Positions 34,932-48,010 of a stretch of 64,000 bases of DNA are shown here, piece by piece. Both the position numbers and the translations under genes were made by a program. Origin of the DNA: Gigantopelta aegis (lineage: Eukaryota; Mollusca; Gastropoda; Neomphalida; Peltospiridae); the NCBI RefSeq assembly GCF_016097555.1, contig NC_054713.1, positions 8,418,345 to 8,482,344 of the forward strand, read 5' to 3'. Below the pieces are notes generated by a model that did no database searches, was not told where the DNA came from, and worked only from the letters and a program-made list of their open reading frames with translations. Positions within the stretch are counted from its first letter, which is position 1; each line of letters starts with the position of its first letter.

Positions 34932-37900
34932 AAATAAAATAAAAATAATAATAAATAAAATTAAAATAATAAATAAATTAATTAATTAAAAAATAATATT
35001 TTGGTTTTTTTAAATACTAAATTTTTTTTTTTTAAATGTTGCAGGTATATTTTTTAATATAAAATTAAGAAATAGAGGGGCACCTATTTCTGAAAAAAGG
35101 GCACTTGACATCTTGATGGGGGAGGGTGTGCATTCCCAGCACCCCCCATGGTATCCGCGCCTAACTAGTAGAAGTGTCCGCATTTAAATTTATATATATA
35201 TATACATTTTTGTATATGTGTTTTTTCTACTCCTAATTATTATTCTCGAGCAACTGATTACAAACTGATTATACCGGCCTCGGTGGCGTCGTGGCAGGCC
35301 ATCGGTCTACAGGCTGGTAGGTACTGGGTTCGGATCCCAGTCGAGGCATGGGATTTTTAATCGAGATACCGACTCCAAACCCTGAGTGAGTGCTCCGCAA
35401 GGCTCAATGGGTAGGTGTAAACCACTTGCACCGACCAGTGATCCATAACTGGTTCAACAAAGGCCATGGTTTGTGCTATCCTGCCTGTGGGAAGCGCAAA
35501 TAAAAGATCCCTTGCTGCCTGTCGTAAAAAGAGTAGCCTATGTGGCGACAGCGGGTTTCCTCTAAAAACAGTCAGAATGACCATATGTTTGACGTCCAAT
35601 AGCCGATGATAAGATAAAAAATCAATGTGCTCTAGCGGCGTCGTTAAATAAAACAAACTTTACTTTTTTTTACAAACTGATTACAAACATTTGTATTATA
35701 ACTATATTTATAACTTAAAGTACATACAAGATTGAATTAAACTCAATTTCTTTCTCTTTTCTCTCTCACTCTCTGTATCTATACATACCCACTCTGTATC
35801 TCTCTTTCATACACACACGCATACAGACATAGACAGGCATGTATGCATATGCAATGAATGGATATGGTGTGATATGGATTTCAGTGACAAATACACACAA
35901 ATTAGATGTGTTATTCAGGTATACAGTGAAATACAATAAATCATATTGAAATATTTCATGTCTTACTTTTTTAATGTTCTTAAAATTTAGAAATTTTAAT
36001 GAATTTTTCTTTCCTTAGGATCAACGCTGTCAGTACTGCAGGAAGGTCTGTAGAAGAAGTTAAAAAAAAATGGCACGACAGCTTAAGCATTGTTAAAAAG
36101 AAAGAGAGCAATCGATTGAAATCAATGAGAGAAACTGGTGGTGGACCACCATTGGAAGTCATATTTAAGCAATGGGAGTTGTCAGTGAGTGTTATTACAA
36201 ATAAATATGCAGATACATGTGCATACACAAACTCACATATACACACATACATACACATACATATACACACACACATATAAATATATACGTACCTATATAT
36301 CAATGTTAGATATATAAAGATAAAGATAAGAAGACATAGAAAGAAAGAGAGAGATAGACAGAAAGACAGACAGACATATGGAGAAAGAAATGAAGACAGA
36401 TATTTACACACTTGTGTACAAAATTAGTACTATTAGTGTCTTCAAAATGTCATTTTACAGATTTTACAGACACTTTCACCAACCGCAATATCAGGAATTC
36501 CTGGTGCTGTCGATACAAGTGAAGAAAGTGTTCCATCAGTGCAAGGTATCATTACTTGTCACAAATTTGTGTAATTGTTTGTTATACTTTACCTTCAGTC
36601 AATTTTCATGACAATTAAAAAATAAAGATAATAATCTTTTACATCAATTTATTGCATAGCAGTCATTTTGGATTTTTGTATAACACTAGCTGCAAATGAT
36701 GCATCATTGGTATTTTGAACACACAGTCATATTAATAGTAATAATAACAACAAAATCACTTAATTCATAGACTGACTAATGATATTAACACCAAAAAACA
36801 TATTGTACTCATTTATTACATTAATTTCTTTGCAGCTGTTCCATCAGACATCAACAACAATGACAGTGTGGAAGGTAATTGATACCATGTTGTACAATGT
36901 TGTTATTGCTTTTGTTATGTTTTTATATTACTAATACTGACTATTATTATTATTATTATGATACTTATTATTATGATTATGATATAACTATTATTGATAT
37001 ATATATTGATATACTGTCATTATGATATAAATATTGATATCATTGTTAATTATTTTGTCATTATTGTATTATTATCATTCAATATTAGCATATCATTGTC
37101 ATCATCATTTTGTTTCAGTCATTAGTATATTGTCAAGTATATTATAATGACTATTCTTAATTCATTAGTTAATATTTATCAGTGATAATAATTGTCGTTT
37201 TTGATTGATTGTGTACACTGTTACATTATTAACATTAATATTTTTATCATTACTTTTATATATAGAAACAACAGTGTACATTGTGAATCCGGGCCCAGCT
37301 ATGAAAGATAATGCATTAGGTAAATTATTTGGTTTTCAAATATAATACATGAGAATTTGTTGCATACTTTACAGTGATATGTCATGTCAATTACATTTTA
37401 CCGTTTTACAAATATATAGAAAAGTCACTTAATTTTCTTATTTATGAACGTTGGTAATGATTTATAAGTATAATGTCCATTGCAAACTTGTGTATTGCAA
37501 TTAATGATTATTGATTATAACAATATATAGATACAGGTACTACAATTTTTCATATGACACATGTTATCATGTGTAATGTTTATATACATATTCTTGTATA
37601 CATATATAATTCGGGATGTATGCAACATACATTTAATAATGTGATATGTCATGTCAATTTGACATTTTATTACAAATATATAAAAGTCACTTAATTTCTT
37701 ATTTTATGAATTGGTAATGATTATAATTATAATGTCCATTGCATACTTGTGTATTGCAATTAATGATATTGATTATTACATATATAGATACAGGAGACAC
37801 CCAACAACAGTATATATATGAAATAAATTTCCACATTTTGATTTCAAGCGGTTCCACATATTTCAAAAAAGAATAAAAGGACAATGGGTATGTTATTAAA

Positions 37901-40900
37901 CGTATAATTATGATAAAGGAATGACATACAGTTTATTATTATATTTTATATATCATTACATGCCTTCAGAAATTGTAATAGAGCTTGAATCAAGTAGTCC
38001 TTTCTATTTGTTGCTTGAATTTCACAATTCTTCATTTCCAAGTATATAGTGTATTAGAAGATGAAATCAATGGCTAACTTACCATTGCAACATTAACTGT
38101 ATGTCATATATTAATATATTTCAATATTCAATATAAAATGTCAATTTTTGATGTTGCTTATTTTATGCTTATTCAAGCTTTTGATATTCATGCAAAAGTC
38201 ATAAACACTTGTAATTCATTACTGTAGTATTAAAGAATACATTACAAGGTTGCAAAATTACTTTTTCAGATAATGAAGATTCTGTGAGGACAATTTGAAA
38301 TTGAAGAGAGGAGAAATTGAAAATGAGAAGAGGTATCAATGAAAAAAATCATACCAATTAGAACAAACAAAAATTGAACAATATTGTGTGAAATTTCGAA
38401 CTCACTCAAATCAATTGAAAAACATTTAAGAAAACGCTCGCCCATTTTCTGTATCACCAATCATATCATTGAACATTTTGAATACATATTCACATATAAA
38501 TGATTGCCATAGCATACAACAGTAGTTTATGTTATGTATAAATCATAAAATGTCATTTATATACTTGTAGAATGAGGTGGTAGGTTTGTGAATTTAAAAT
38601 TTAAACAGAAACAAATTTGAAATATGTACCATGAACTAATGTGAATCATTAAAGTTAACAGAATTTGAATTTGCACCAAAGTAATGCAATACAATCAATT
38701 TATGATGCATCTTCATATTTGGCTTTATGCTTTTAAAATCTTGCAATTAGTTGCTGGCGAATTGTTTGTGCTTGTCTGTCAGGAACATTTCTGCAAATGT
38801 GGTTGTTGTTTATTTGCAGTATATGTCCACCATGTAGCAAAGGAATGTTTTCATTTATTGCTTTATTATGCAGACGGAAGGTTTCAATTATTCGTGAGCA
38901 TTTTTTCGGCGAAAATGGTAATGCTCCACCACTTTTATGGATACATCTGAAAACAGACATTATTACATATGTTTAATTACTTCAATTTCATTTTGGAGTT
39001 TCATGTTTATATGTGTTTCTGTATGTGAGTGCATGTTTACATGTGCATGTGTGCATTTATTTTTTCACATGTCTTTGTTATGTGTGTAATGACATTAATT
39101 GCAATGTTATATTATGTAATAATTCCAATAACACCATAATACTAAGTAAAAGTATTAAATATTTCATCAGCATAATCATAATATATATTTATTGACATGA
39201 ATTTTATTTAAAGATGATCAAAATACTACATTCTTGTGTTTTTTTCATGTTTTAGTCGGGGTTTTTTAATTAATCATGATGTGGTTAAAATAATTTACTA
39301 ATGTAATTTATTACTATTCAAATGAAGGTACTAATTCCTTAAAATTAATACACAATTACCAATGGACTTTCAAACATGGGGAAACTGTGTTTTCATTTTT
39401 ACAATAATATTAAAAGTTAATGATTCAAATGATGAATGCAATGCAGTTGTAAGGGAAACATTTCACCTGAATCTGGATTTTAAGACACCAAATGCCCTTT
39501 CAATGACGACTCTTGTTTTGCAATGTGCCCTGTTGTATGATATTTCTTTGTGACTTGTTGGATGAATGAGGGGTGTCATCAGCCATGTTTTCAAGGGATA
39601 TCCAGAATCACCAACAAGCCACCCTCCTGGCAAGTTCTCCATCATTCGGTGAATGTTGGAACTCATTAAAATATATACATCATGAGATGCACCAGGGAAT
39701 CTTGTATTTATATTGATGAATCTGTGGGAACAATACATTATAATTTCCTTACACTTAACCTTACATATATGTCACATTTTAAGTTATTCATATTGAAGTT
39801 CTGTGCAATATTATTCATTTCATACTCAATAATACCAAATAATGTTGGGCTTAAAACCATGTATCACATAACCTTAATATAATTATGTTGAATGAGTGTA
39901 ACATTGTATCATACATTATGTTGTGGATTTATTGGCTTTTACAAATCTTTCAAGTATTTGTTCATGTTTATATTATAAAAATAGTATTTTGTTTTCATTG
40001 TTAAAATTTTAGATAAACCCACTTAAGTAATAGGTGTTGCATTTCAATTAATGCATTATGTTTTTATTTACCTCATTTTTGCATCAGCCACTGCCATGAT
40101 GTTTAAAGCATGGAACCCTTTGCGACAAACGTACAGATTTTCATCAGTTCCTGTCATACCTTGAATTGGTATTAATGTACCATCTATGGCACCAATTACA
40201 TTTGGAAAGGATGCCAACGAGTAAAACTTCTCTTTTACTTCTCTCACTTCAGCATTGTTACGTGGGAAGTGTATATTATTAAGTCTGTGACACATAGCAT
40301 CACATACACTGTTTATGCATCTGGATGCTGATGACTTTGATATGCCATGTACGTCTGCAACTTCAGACAAGAAATCTCCTTTAGCTAAATATCTTAAAGT
40401 AACCATCACCTGAAAAGTAATTTTTAATTAGAATTAACACTAATTAATTTTGTGACCTTGATATAATCACGTGTGTGCATACACACATGTTCATAACATG
40501 ATAACATACAGACAATATATGAAGGCATTTCATACAGGATAGTTCCATTATGTACAGAAATATGCATGAAGTCAGTGTGTATGTGTGTATGTGTGTATGT
40601 GTGTGTGCGTATTGTAAGAAACAAAAAGTTTATTACAGAAAATGTAAATGTTGTGCAAGATATTAAAATTGTACAGGCCACTTTCTTACTTTATATCAGT
40701 TTAATACTGATTGTGTGTTGGACTCTTTAGTGTCTATGAATTTCAGTATGAATGGAACTTGTGTTGATTTTAAATAATAATTTATTACTCATTATGTGCA
40801 TTTCACATCAGTATTTGTTTTCTCTCGTTTTCAATAATATATATTACTACCGCAACATACTGCAGTAAACCAAATTACTTCACATTTAAAAATTAACACA

Positions 40901-42693
40901 CAAACGCACACACACACACACACACAATTAAGTTATGTAAATGTTGCCACCAATATTTGAAATATATAATTTTATTATTTTCATTGTAAATTGCTGTTAA
41001 AAAATGCTTATAATTCACTGATAAACTTTGATGACTGATTATAGAAATAGTTAGGAGTGATACATTTGTAGTATCTTTCGTTACAAGTACATTTGAAAAA
41101 ATCACTGAATTCAAGTACAAATGTGGTTACTAAATATTACAAAGCGCACAATTTTAACAGCACCGTATAATCTAAGGGAGATAAATATATATAATTTTTC
41201 AAAGGTAACAGTTTCATATTTCACCGGCAGCGTTTCCTACCTGAATGTGTGGTTGAATGGGGTGACTTCTGCAACTCGGTCTCACGATGTCCTCTCTTAT
41301 CAAATCGGTCAGTTGTAATACTGTTGTCCGAGGAAATCGATATCTTGGAATGTAATCACTGTCTTGCAGTGTCTCTAACAAATACGATCTGTCTCTGAAT
41401 ATTCTTTCTCTCCGAATTTGTCGTGCAATCAACGCTTGATAAATTATGGCGGCCATTTTTACGAAGAAAATAAACTTATTAAGAGAACGCTGGGGTTATC
41501 TTAGACTTACGAACAATTTTTTTCGTAAGTTAAGAAAATTTATTTTCGTGAAACGCATTTTGTTCGTACCTTATCTCTTAAGAGTAAAACTGTTCGTACG
41601 AACTTTTGTGAAACGGGCCCCTGGACTAACAATTGCTGGACGAAGATCGCAAGAAAATTCAACGTCCAAGACATGACAGGTGCAATAATAATAATAATAA
41701 TAATAATAATTTAATATTATGCTGCTATTATACAGGCCCGTAGGAACGGTGGAGGGGGAGGCGGGGGCACGTGCCCCTCCCAATTGTGAGCCTTTTTTTT
41801 CCCCACACATTAATGTTATTGTAACATCTGATATAGTTTGTACTCGATCCGTCAGTGCTCCCCCCCCCCTCCCCCTCCCCTCCCCTCCCCCCCCCCCCCC
41901 CTCCCCCCCTCCCCCCCTCCCCTCCTCCCCCCCAAAGTCGTTCCTACGAGCCTGTTATACACGCATAGAAAGTTTATAAACACAACCATCACACAAAGTT
42001 GCAAAGTACATCTAGGCAACCCTTAAGATCATTCATGTTACAAAATCGTTTTTGTTTATTCCTTAAAATGACCGATATCGGGTCCAACTTGACAAATTAA
42101 CTTAAAATGGAGGAAGATGGATAAACATTCGGTGCGAGTCACATGACCTCACACGTGCCAGATCAACATTTAATTTTGGAGGGGTTAGTGTGGAAAGAGA
42201 GATGGGGAGTATTCAGCAAGTAATTTCGGCCTCAAAATAACCTCCTCCTCCCTCAAAAACATGGACGTAAAACGAATCCATTCTAGTAAACACAATACAG
42301 TAAATAGGAAAGGGTAATAATAATAATCATAGTAATAATAATAATACGTAAAATGTTCCAGCCCTTATACATACATCTACAGTCATTTGGCCCGAATAAA
42401 ATCGATCTGAATGTTTATCATTATAAAGTTTTTCAAAATTCCCAATCAAAGGGGAACAACTGCTTTGGGTATTTATTCTGATGTAAATTTGTTTTAAAAT
42501 GATTGCCTAAATATAGGGCGGTCTGGTACACGTGACAGGGGTAGGCTCATATCCATTGAAGGGGTGGATACGAAATTCACGCACTTAGTTCAATGCATCT
42601 AAAATCTAGACGTACATTACTTTTGTTGTTTCTTCGCTTGCAATGAATTTCCCATTAAATCATATATAAATGAATAATTAAAAAAATATATAT

Positions 42694-42745
<52 letters not shown>

Positions 42746-45700
42746 GATAAAATTGCAACAATTTCATCGCACAAACTGTTTCAAACAGAATAGCAGCAAA
42801 AACACTACATTGTTCGAGAAACTCATCTCCGAGTATCTAAATTAACCATATTTAAAGGGAGCATACCCCGGGTCCCTCCCCGAGATATCGATCCCTTCGG
42901 CAGCTCGACTCATTTGTTTTGGGCAAAATCGAACCTTCCTTTAAACAAAATTAATTTTTTAGGCCTGACCACTCTCAATATGGCTCCAGTGGGCTGTATA
43001 TAATGAAGATGTTGAAAAGATTCTGTCACAATTACTATTTCTGGCCGTAGGAACCGTGAGGGGTCGGGTGGAGTCGTTCCCCCCCCCCCCCCCCCCCCCA
43101 TGGTGGGAAAATGTACCAGTTTTGTCAAAACACACTTCAGATTTCGTTCCTACGGGCCTGAACATGCGTAGCATAATTTTCAGCAACATTTTTATTATAT
43201 AAAAAAACAAAATCCGCAATATTGAATTATATATATATATATGAAAAGGAATTTGTAAATATTGCTATACAAACATGCATTACAAACATGCATTTACAAA
43301 CTATTGCTGTTGTATTAGTCACTATTGTAGTTGCAATAACATAATTTCCAATTGTCATACTCATCCAATCAGCTCATGAACAAAATACATGTATACTGCT
43401 TGAAATAAAAATTGTTTTTAATATTTTTATTGTCGTTACAGGTGACATTCTGCGAAGAAAATGGAGGAACAAAAGAGATGCTTACAAGAAAAACAAACGT
43501 CTTCTTGAAACTAAAAAGAGCGGATCCTGTGCGTCCAAGGTGACGAAAATTATGTTCTACGATCAGTTATCATTCCTTGACCCATACATTGCTGATCGTA
43601 GGTAAGTGCATGCTCACTGAATCCCTGGCAAGTTTGTGTTAATTGGCGCAATCATAATGTAATAATAATAAGAACAATATGCATACTTTAACTTTAAAAA
43701 TTAAACATGTAAAACCAGCAACATGTAATTTAATTTTATAATACATTTAGAAATATATACTAAGAGAAAGAAATAAGGGAACACTTGGTATTGTAGAGCA
43801 AACTGCACTCACTGTTTAGCGTCGTAATGTCTGTAAAGTACAAATATGTAATGTGAGACTGAATGTCAGTAATGTGAGATTGAATGTCAGTAATGTGAGA
43901 TTGAATGTCATTAATGTGAGATTGAATGTTATTAATGTGAGATTGAATGTCAGTAACAGTGATAACTTGCTTAATACTATAGATGAGGGTTTTGCTTGCA
44001 GTCACTCTTTGCTGTTATTGTTGGTGTGATCCAATATTTCTTTCTATCAGTATATTTAATTTGTTTATTTAAAAGTCTGCTTGCTTCTGGATGCAACTGA
44101 TTCACATATAACAATGTCAAATAACTGTGTAATATCAATACTTTGATTTACAGCACAGTCAGCAATCTGCCGCAGAGGCAATCAGAGCCTCTCTTCAGTG
44201 AGGAAGAAGAAGCGGATGGTGATGAAGAAGATATTAGTCCTATATTGCCCACGTCTGATGAAGAGCATTCTGACTTAGAGTCTGCATTGAGGTAAGACAT
44301 ATATCTTTAATCACGGAATCCTCTCTTAATATAATCGGCCTGCCATGGCAGTGGATATGTTGCAAAGTATTCTTTCAGTGTGTCCCTGATGTTGGTTGCT
44401 TCAGTAGTTCCCCGAGTGCCAAGGGAACGTAAACCCTCTAAGCAATCTAAATCAGTTGGTTGTTGACCATCAATCAATTGTGTAGCCAGTGCAGGGGTTG
44501 ATTCTTTTTGAATATTGTGCAAGATTATTGAGGCTTGGATAATAGAATTAACTGTCTCCGGTAACACTGCCATTTTGGTGTGATACACACGCCATCTAGC
44601 TGCAAAAATTCCAAAGGCACACTCTACCATCCTTCGTGCTCTTGAGTGCCTATAATTATAGGCTTGTTTCTCCTCAGTGCAGTTTCATCCAGGATAGGGT
44701 CGCATGATATGTCGCTGCAATGGACACGCTTCATCTCCCACCACAACATAAGGGACGGGACCAAACTCTTCAGCTCCTTTAATAGGAGCATCATCTGGCA
44801 GGTTGAGAGCATTAGGAGGCAAAAATGCTTGGCCTAGCTGTGAATGGGAGAATATGCCTGCATCTGATTGCTTCCCATATGAACCAATATCAACACATAT
44901 AAACTTGTACGAGGCATCGACCAAGGCCATCAGAACCACTGAAAATGTACCCTTGTAATTGTAAAATAGGGATCCACTCTATGGTGCGCGTATGACTACA
45001 TGTTTTCCATCGACAGCTCCAATGCAATGCGGGTAGTTCCACCTCTTCTCGAAGTTTGCAGCGATCTCCACCCAGTCTGTCGAGGTCTGTGGCATGCTCA
45101 TAACAACTGGCTGCAAGGTCTGCCAAATGGCTGGCAGAACACACCTCAGGTACTACTTTCGATACGGTTGTCAAACCCACACGGTACTGAGTAGCAAGAG
45201 ATGTATATGTTTCCCCGGTGGCCAAGAATCTGACATAGAAATACAAATACATTTATAAATAAATAGCAAGGGAATCAGAAAAGTCAGCAACATGTAATTT
45301 AGCATTTAATAAATATATTATAGCCACAACACTAATGTTTAAATTTCTGTTTTCAGTAGTCTAATGCCCAAGAGAATGAAGGCCACCAGCATCACAGCAC
45401 CTACCCCATCCACATTATCATGTGTGAGCTCCATCTCCTCAACATCCAGGAGAAAGAAAAAGAGTCAATCGGAAACAATTGATAAGTTAGATGTTTTGCT
45501 TATGGAAATGACCAAACAGATGAACTCCACTGATGAAGAAATACGAACGGTGACGGCAAACACCGAGGCCAGAACACCTGAAGATGACTTCTTCGTGATG
45601 ATTTCTCGACGGGTTCGAATGATGTCTGCAAACACCCAACTGTGGATGGAGAACCAGGTGTGGGACTTGTATATGCAAGCGAGGAGGGATCAGGCTGGCA

Positions 45701-45927
45701 TGCCCGTCATGGGCGCCAACACTGGGACAGCTATGATCAACGCAACATACACACCCGCACTCATGCCCGGGCACTACTCGCAAACCCAAAATTTTCACAT
45801 GAACCACACAGACAACACACAGAACACGCAGACACTGACACAACTACAAACACCAAGTCAACACTCACAACAACAGCACCCAGTAAATACAAAAACTGAT
45901 GTCACGGGGATCCTACAATACCCGTAA
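34123..45927 (+). CDS. MADF-BESS DNA-binding protein of the outer Harbinger element (split by insertion)
   Basis: Four exons: 34123-34232 continued at 41624-41679, then 43442-43601, 44154-44291 and 45357-45927. With the inserted element left out, all junctions (CAG/G.GT type) keep frame and give 344 residues. The MADF domain covers about residues 6-105: IYLVRENPGIYDQSLSQYKD, W37, then ILRRKWRNKRDAYKKN and YDQLSFLDPYIADR. An acidic stretch (SEEEEADGDEED) follows, then a basic patch RRKKK and a BESS-like motif, EDDFFVMISRRVRMMSANTQ. MADF-BESS proteins bind DNA and contact partners; in Harbinger elements the second protein helps bring the transposase to the ends. The insertion lies inside codon 37, so the present gene cannot give the full protein. 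Confidence 0.85.
34618..38340 (+). CDS. Myb/SANT-like partner protein of the inner Harbinger element
   Basis: Exon 1 34618-34778 and exon 2 36019-36184 join in frame (donor GTAAGT, acceptor TTAG) to give the Myb_DNA-bind_5 type domain: KKRKANWNENELEVLADAV, W47, then VKKKWHDSL (W72) and the signature TGGGPP (residues 93-98). Tryptophans at 12, 47 and 72 form the usual SANT core. Short exons probably follow at 36461-36546 (or from 36471), 36838-36875, 37266-37320, about 37852-37888 (VPHISKKNKRTM) and 38271 onward (charged, coiled-coil-like). The tail is less certain and seems to shift frame near 38290. In this superfamily the Myb-like protein binds element ends and recruits the transposase to the nucleus. 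The first intron holds a SINE1. Confidence 0.75.
35272..35671 (+). mobile_element. SINE1 copy inside intron 1 of the Myb/SANT gene
   Basis: Flanked by ACAAACTGATTA (35260-35271, 35672-35683). Full head, body and tail, 400 bp, very close to the copy at 22190. It is the innermost level of the nest. Confidence 0.93.
38733..41456 (-). CDS. HARBI1-type transposase of the inner Harbinger element, intact reading frame
   Basis: Four exons on the minus strand: 41456-41241, 40409-40072, 39721-39467 and 38946-38733. All donors are GT and acceptors AG, phases match, and the sum is 1023 nt (340 residues), the usual size for HARBI1 proteins. The start MAAIIYQALIARQIRRERIF follows a short leader inside the right inverted repeat. 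The DDE triad is complete: D148 in VIGAIDGTLIPI, D223 in WLVGDSGYPLKTW and E259 in TRVVIERAFGVLKSRFR, giving DD35E spacing. A helix-turn-helix-like segment (HGISKSSASRCIN) lies near residue 93. It converges with the Myb/SANT gene. I see no stop or frame break, so this copy could still be functional; expression is not shown by sequence. Confidence 0.9.
41733..41954. mobile_element. Candidate MITE, CAGGCCCGTAGG ends, C-rich centre
   Basis: Ends CAGGCCCGTAGGAACG and CGTTCCTACGAGCCTG are inverted, about 222 bp apart, flanked by TTATA on both sides. The centre has long C tracts (41855-41930). Lies in an intron of the outer MADF gene. Similar termini occur at 43041-43160 and 47833-48010. Confidence 0.65.
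42660..42742. repeat. (TA)n microsatellite
   Basis: Alternating TA over about 80 bp with brief interruptions, in an intron of the outer element. Confidence 0.95.
43041..43160. mobile_element. Candidate MITE, short copy of the CCGTAGGAAC family
   Basis: GGCCGTAGGAACCG at the left is mirrored by CGTTCCTACGGGCCTG at the right, with a ~20-bp C run between. Related to 41733-41954. Confidence 0.55.
43849..43957. repeat. 21-bp minisatellite, about five units
   Basis: Units of the type TAATGTGAGATTGAATGTCAG with single-base variants. In intron 2 of the outer MADF gene. Confidence 0.9.
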
Positions 45928-47165
45928 CTGAATGAAACACGATTATCCAAATATCTCTCCTAACTGTATATCTATTAGATCTCTCTGTAACGGGCAGTTA
46001 AAAAAACCCGCGTGGCTCGTCAGAGATAAGATCTTGTATAAAGTATATATTATTATAGCACGTTTAGTTCACTAGAAAACACAACAAAACACAATACACT
46101 TTGGAATCTGTATTAATACTACGCTGACAAATGTACTGCCGCAGTAGTTATTTAACAACAACAAATAATAACAACCCAGAACAGATCACTTAATTAGTTA
46201 ATCTCTAGGTGTCTAGTTTACACAATATTGTAATCACTTCACCGTGACACAACACCCACACGTGTGATAATTGAGAAACGCTGCCAGGGGAACTTAATTA
46301 ATAAAGGAATTACAACTCTATTTCTAACTGGTTAATTTTTAATTAACCCTTAACTACTCATTCAGTAACCTTGTAACACAGAATTAATACTGGTACCTAT
46401 CACAATAAAGACAATAACCTACACTTTACCTAGGTCCTCTAGGATGACTGGTTAAGCTTTATATATATAGAACAGTGAGCCTACAGTTTACTGCGTCAGA
46501 TGACCGGCAGCACCGTCTAAATAATATTGATATAATACAGTATTAAAATATTTAAAAAAAAGTAAAGTTTGTTTTATTTAACACGCCTAAAATATTTAAA
46601 GTACATCAATCACATCAAGGTTATACACAGAGCAGAAATAAAATATTTACCAGTCCGGACGGACAGCGATCCCTGGAAGCCTTCCAACATGTTTCTCCCC
46701 GATATCTCTAAAACCCTAGCTATTTATCATAAAAATCCGAATATCGCGGTACCTCACGTATCATGAGATATTTCCCCAACTCCCAGAGACGCATTTTTCT
46801 CTTAGAATACCAGACTGGCTTGTCGCCATTCCGCGAGTAATCCCCTGGTCATAAACAGCACTACCGGAGTTATTACGTAACTACTGGCGACATGGCCTCC
46901 ACAGCTGGGCTGGGTGTGTATTGGAACAGCTCGACCACCGTCGCGCAGCGGAGGTATTACGTAACATCGTGCCCACCTGGGCTTAAGTGCATATTGGAAC
47001 TGCACACGGCCCTCTAACAATTAATATCGCCACAGGCGAAAACAAATTAAGAGCATGTTCCGTCACAACTGATAGAAGTGCTTTTGACATGATTGCAAGG
47101 TCAATGAATATATATAATGAATAAATGAATCAAAATACTCATTATATATTTATGTATGCAAGGTC
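45928..47165. other. Intron-like, gene-empty stretch of the outer element with an imperfect ~75-bp repeat
   Basis: Between 46830 and 47010 two imperfect direct copies share TATTACGTAAC followed by CTGGGCT and GTATTGGAAC-like blocks. Nothing else was recognised. Confidence 0.5.
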
Positions 47166-47177
47166 TCTCTTTGATGA

Positions 47178-47551
47178 ATCGGCCTCGGTGGCGTCGTGGT
47201 TAGGCCATCGGTCTACAGGCTGGTAGGTACTAGGTTCGGATCCCAGTCGAGGCATGGGGTTTTTAATCCAGATACCGACTCCAAGGCTCATTGGGTAGGT
47301 GTAAACCACTTGCACCGACCAGTGATCCATAACTGGTTCAACAAAGGCCATGGTTTGTGCTATCCTGCCTGTGGGAAGCGCAAAAAATAAAAGATCCCTT
47401 GCTGCTAATCGGAAAGAGTAGCCCATGAAGTGGCAACAGCTGGTTTCCTCTCAAAATCTGTGTGGTCCTTAACCATATGTCTGACGCCATATAACCGTAA
47501 ATAAAATGTGTTGAGTGCGTTGTTGAATAAAGCATTTCTTTCTTTCTTCTT
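47178..47551 (+). mobile_element. SINE1 copy in the intron of the outer transposase gene
   Basis: Flanked by TCTCTTTGATGA (47166-47177, 47552-47563). Head with B box GGTTCGGATCCC and a slightly shortened body; tail variant GTGCGTTGTTGAATAAAGC. Confidence 0.9.
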
Positions 47552-47832
47552 TCTCTTTGATGATTCCTTGTATTGATATCTTGAATATGTGAGGGACCGC
47601 TATTTGTAGGGCCCCCCGACTCTTGTTTGATTTCGATCATTGGAATTTATTGTTTCTTCTGTGTGTGAAGTGATTAGAATATTGTGCCATTGTGCCTTTT
47701 GCTAAATTAATCTCATGCTAAAAGTAAGGGAGGGGTAAAAATAAAAATGTAAATAGTTGTCAGTGTTTGTCATTTTGTTAGTAGTAGTGTCTAGAATAAC
47801 AGTATGTATACGTTTTATCGGTAACAACCATG

Positions 47833-48010
47833 CAGGCCCGTAGCCAGGATTCTGCAGCGGTATCCGTGAATTTTTTTTAACGAATAAAAAGACCTTAAAT
47901 CGCAAACAAATTATTGTTATTTTAGGAGGTAAACTGTGATGTTTTTAAAGTCATTTTCACGACGCGGTGGCTTGCTCGATACCTTTTGCCCACCCTTGCC
48001 TACGGGCCTG
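47833..48010. mobile_element. Candidate MITE, CAGGCCCGTAGCC ends
   Basis: CAGGCCCGTAGCCAGG at the left and CCTACGGGCCTG at the right are inverted over 178 bp. No target duplication is clear. Confidence 0.5.

Larger units (their letters stand above)
34233..41620. mobile_element. Inner PIF/Harbinger element, 7388 bp, appears whole
   Basis: Ends GGGCCCGTTTCA and TGAAACGGGCCC (one has a small difference) are flanked by the 3-bp duplication CTG (34230-34232, 41621-41623). Subterminal regions at both ends hold repeated TTCGTAAG/CTTACGAA words, plausible transposase binding sites. It carries a Myb/SANT-like gene (plus) and a four-exon transposase (minus). A SINE1 is inserted at 35272-35671 in an intron. 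It sits within codon 37 of the outer element's MADF gene. Confidence 0.92.

Noticed and set aside
46830-47030. Coding exon in the repeat with TATTACGTAAC
   Set aside because: Frames do not persist across the two imperfect copies; read as a short duplicated non-coding repeat.
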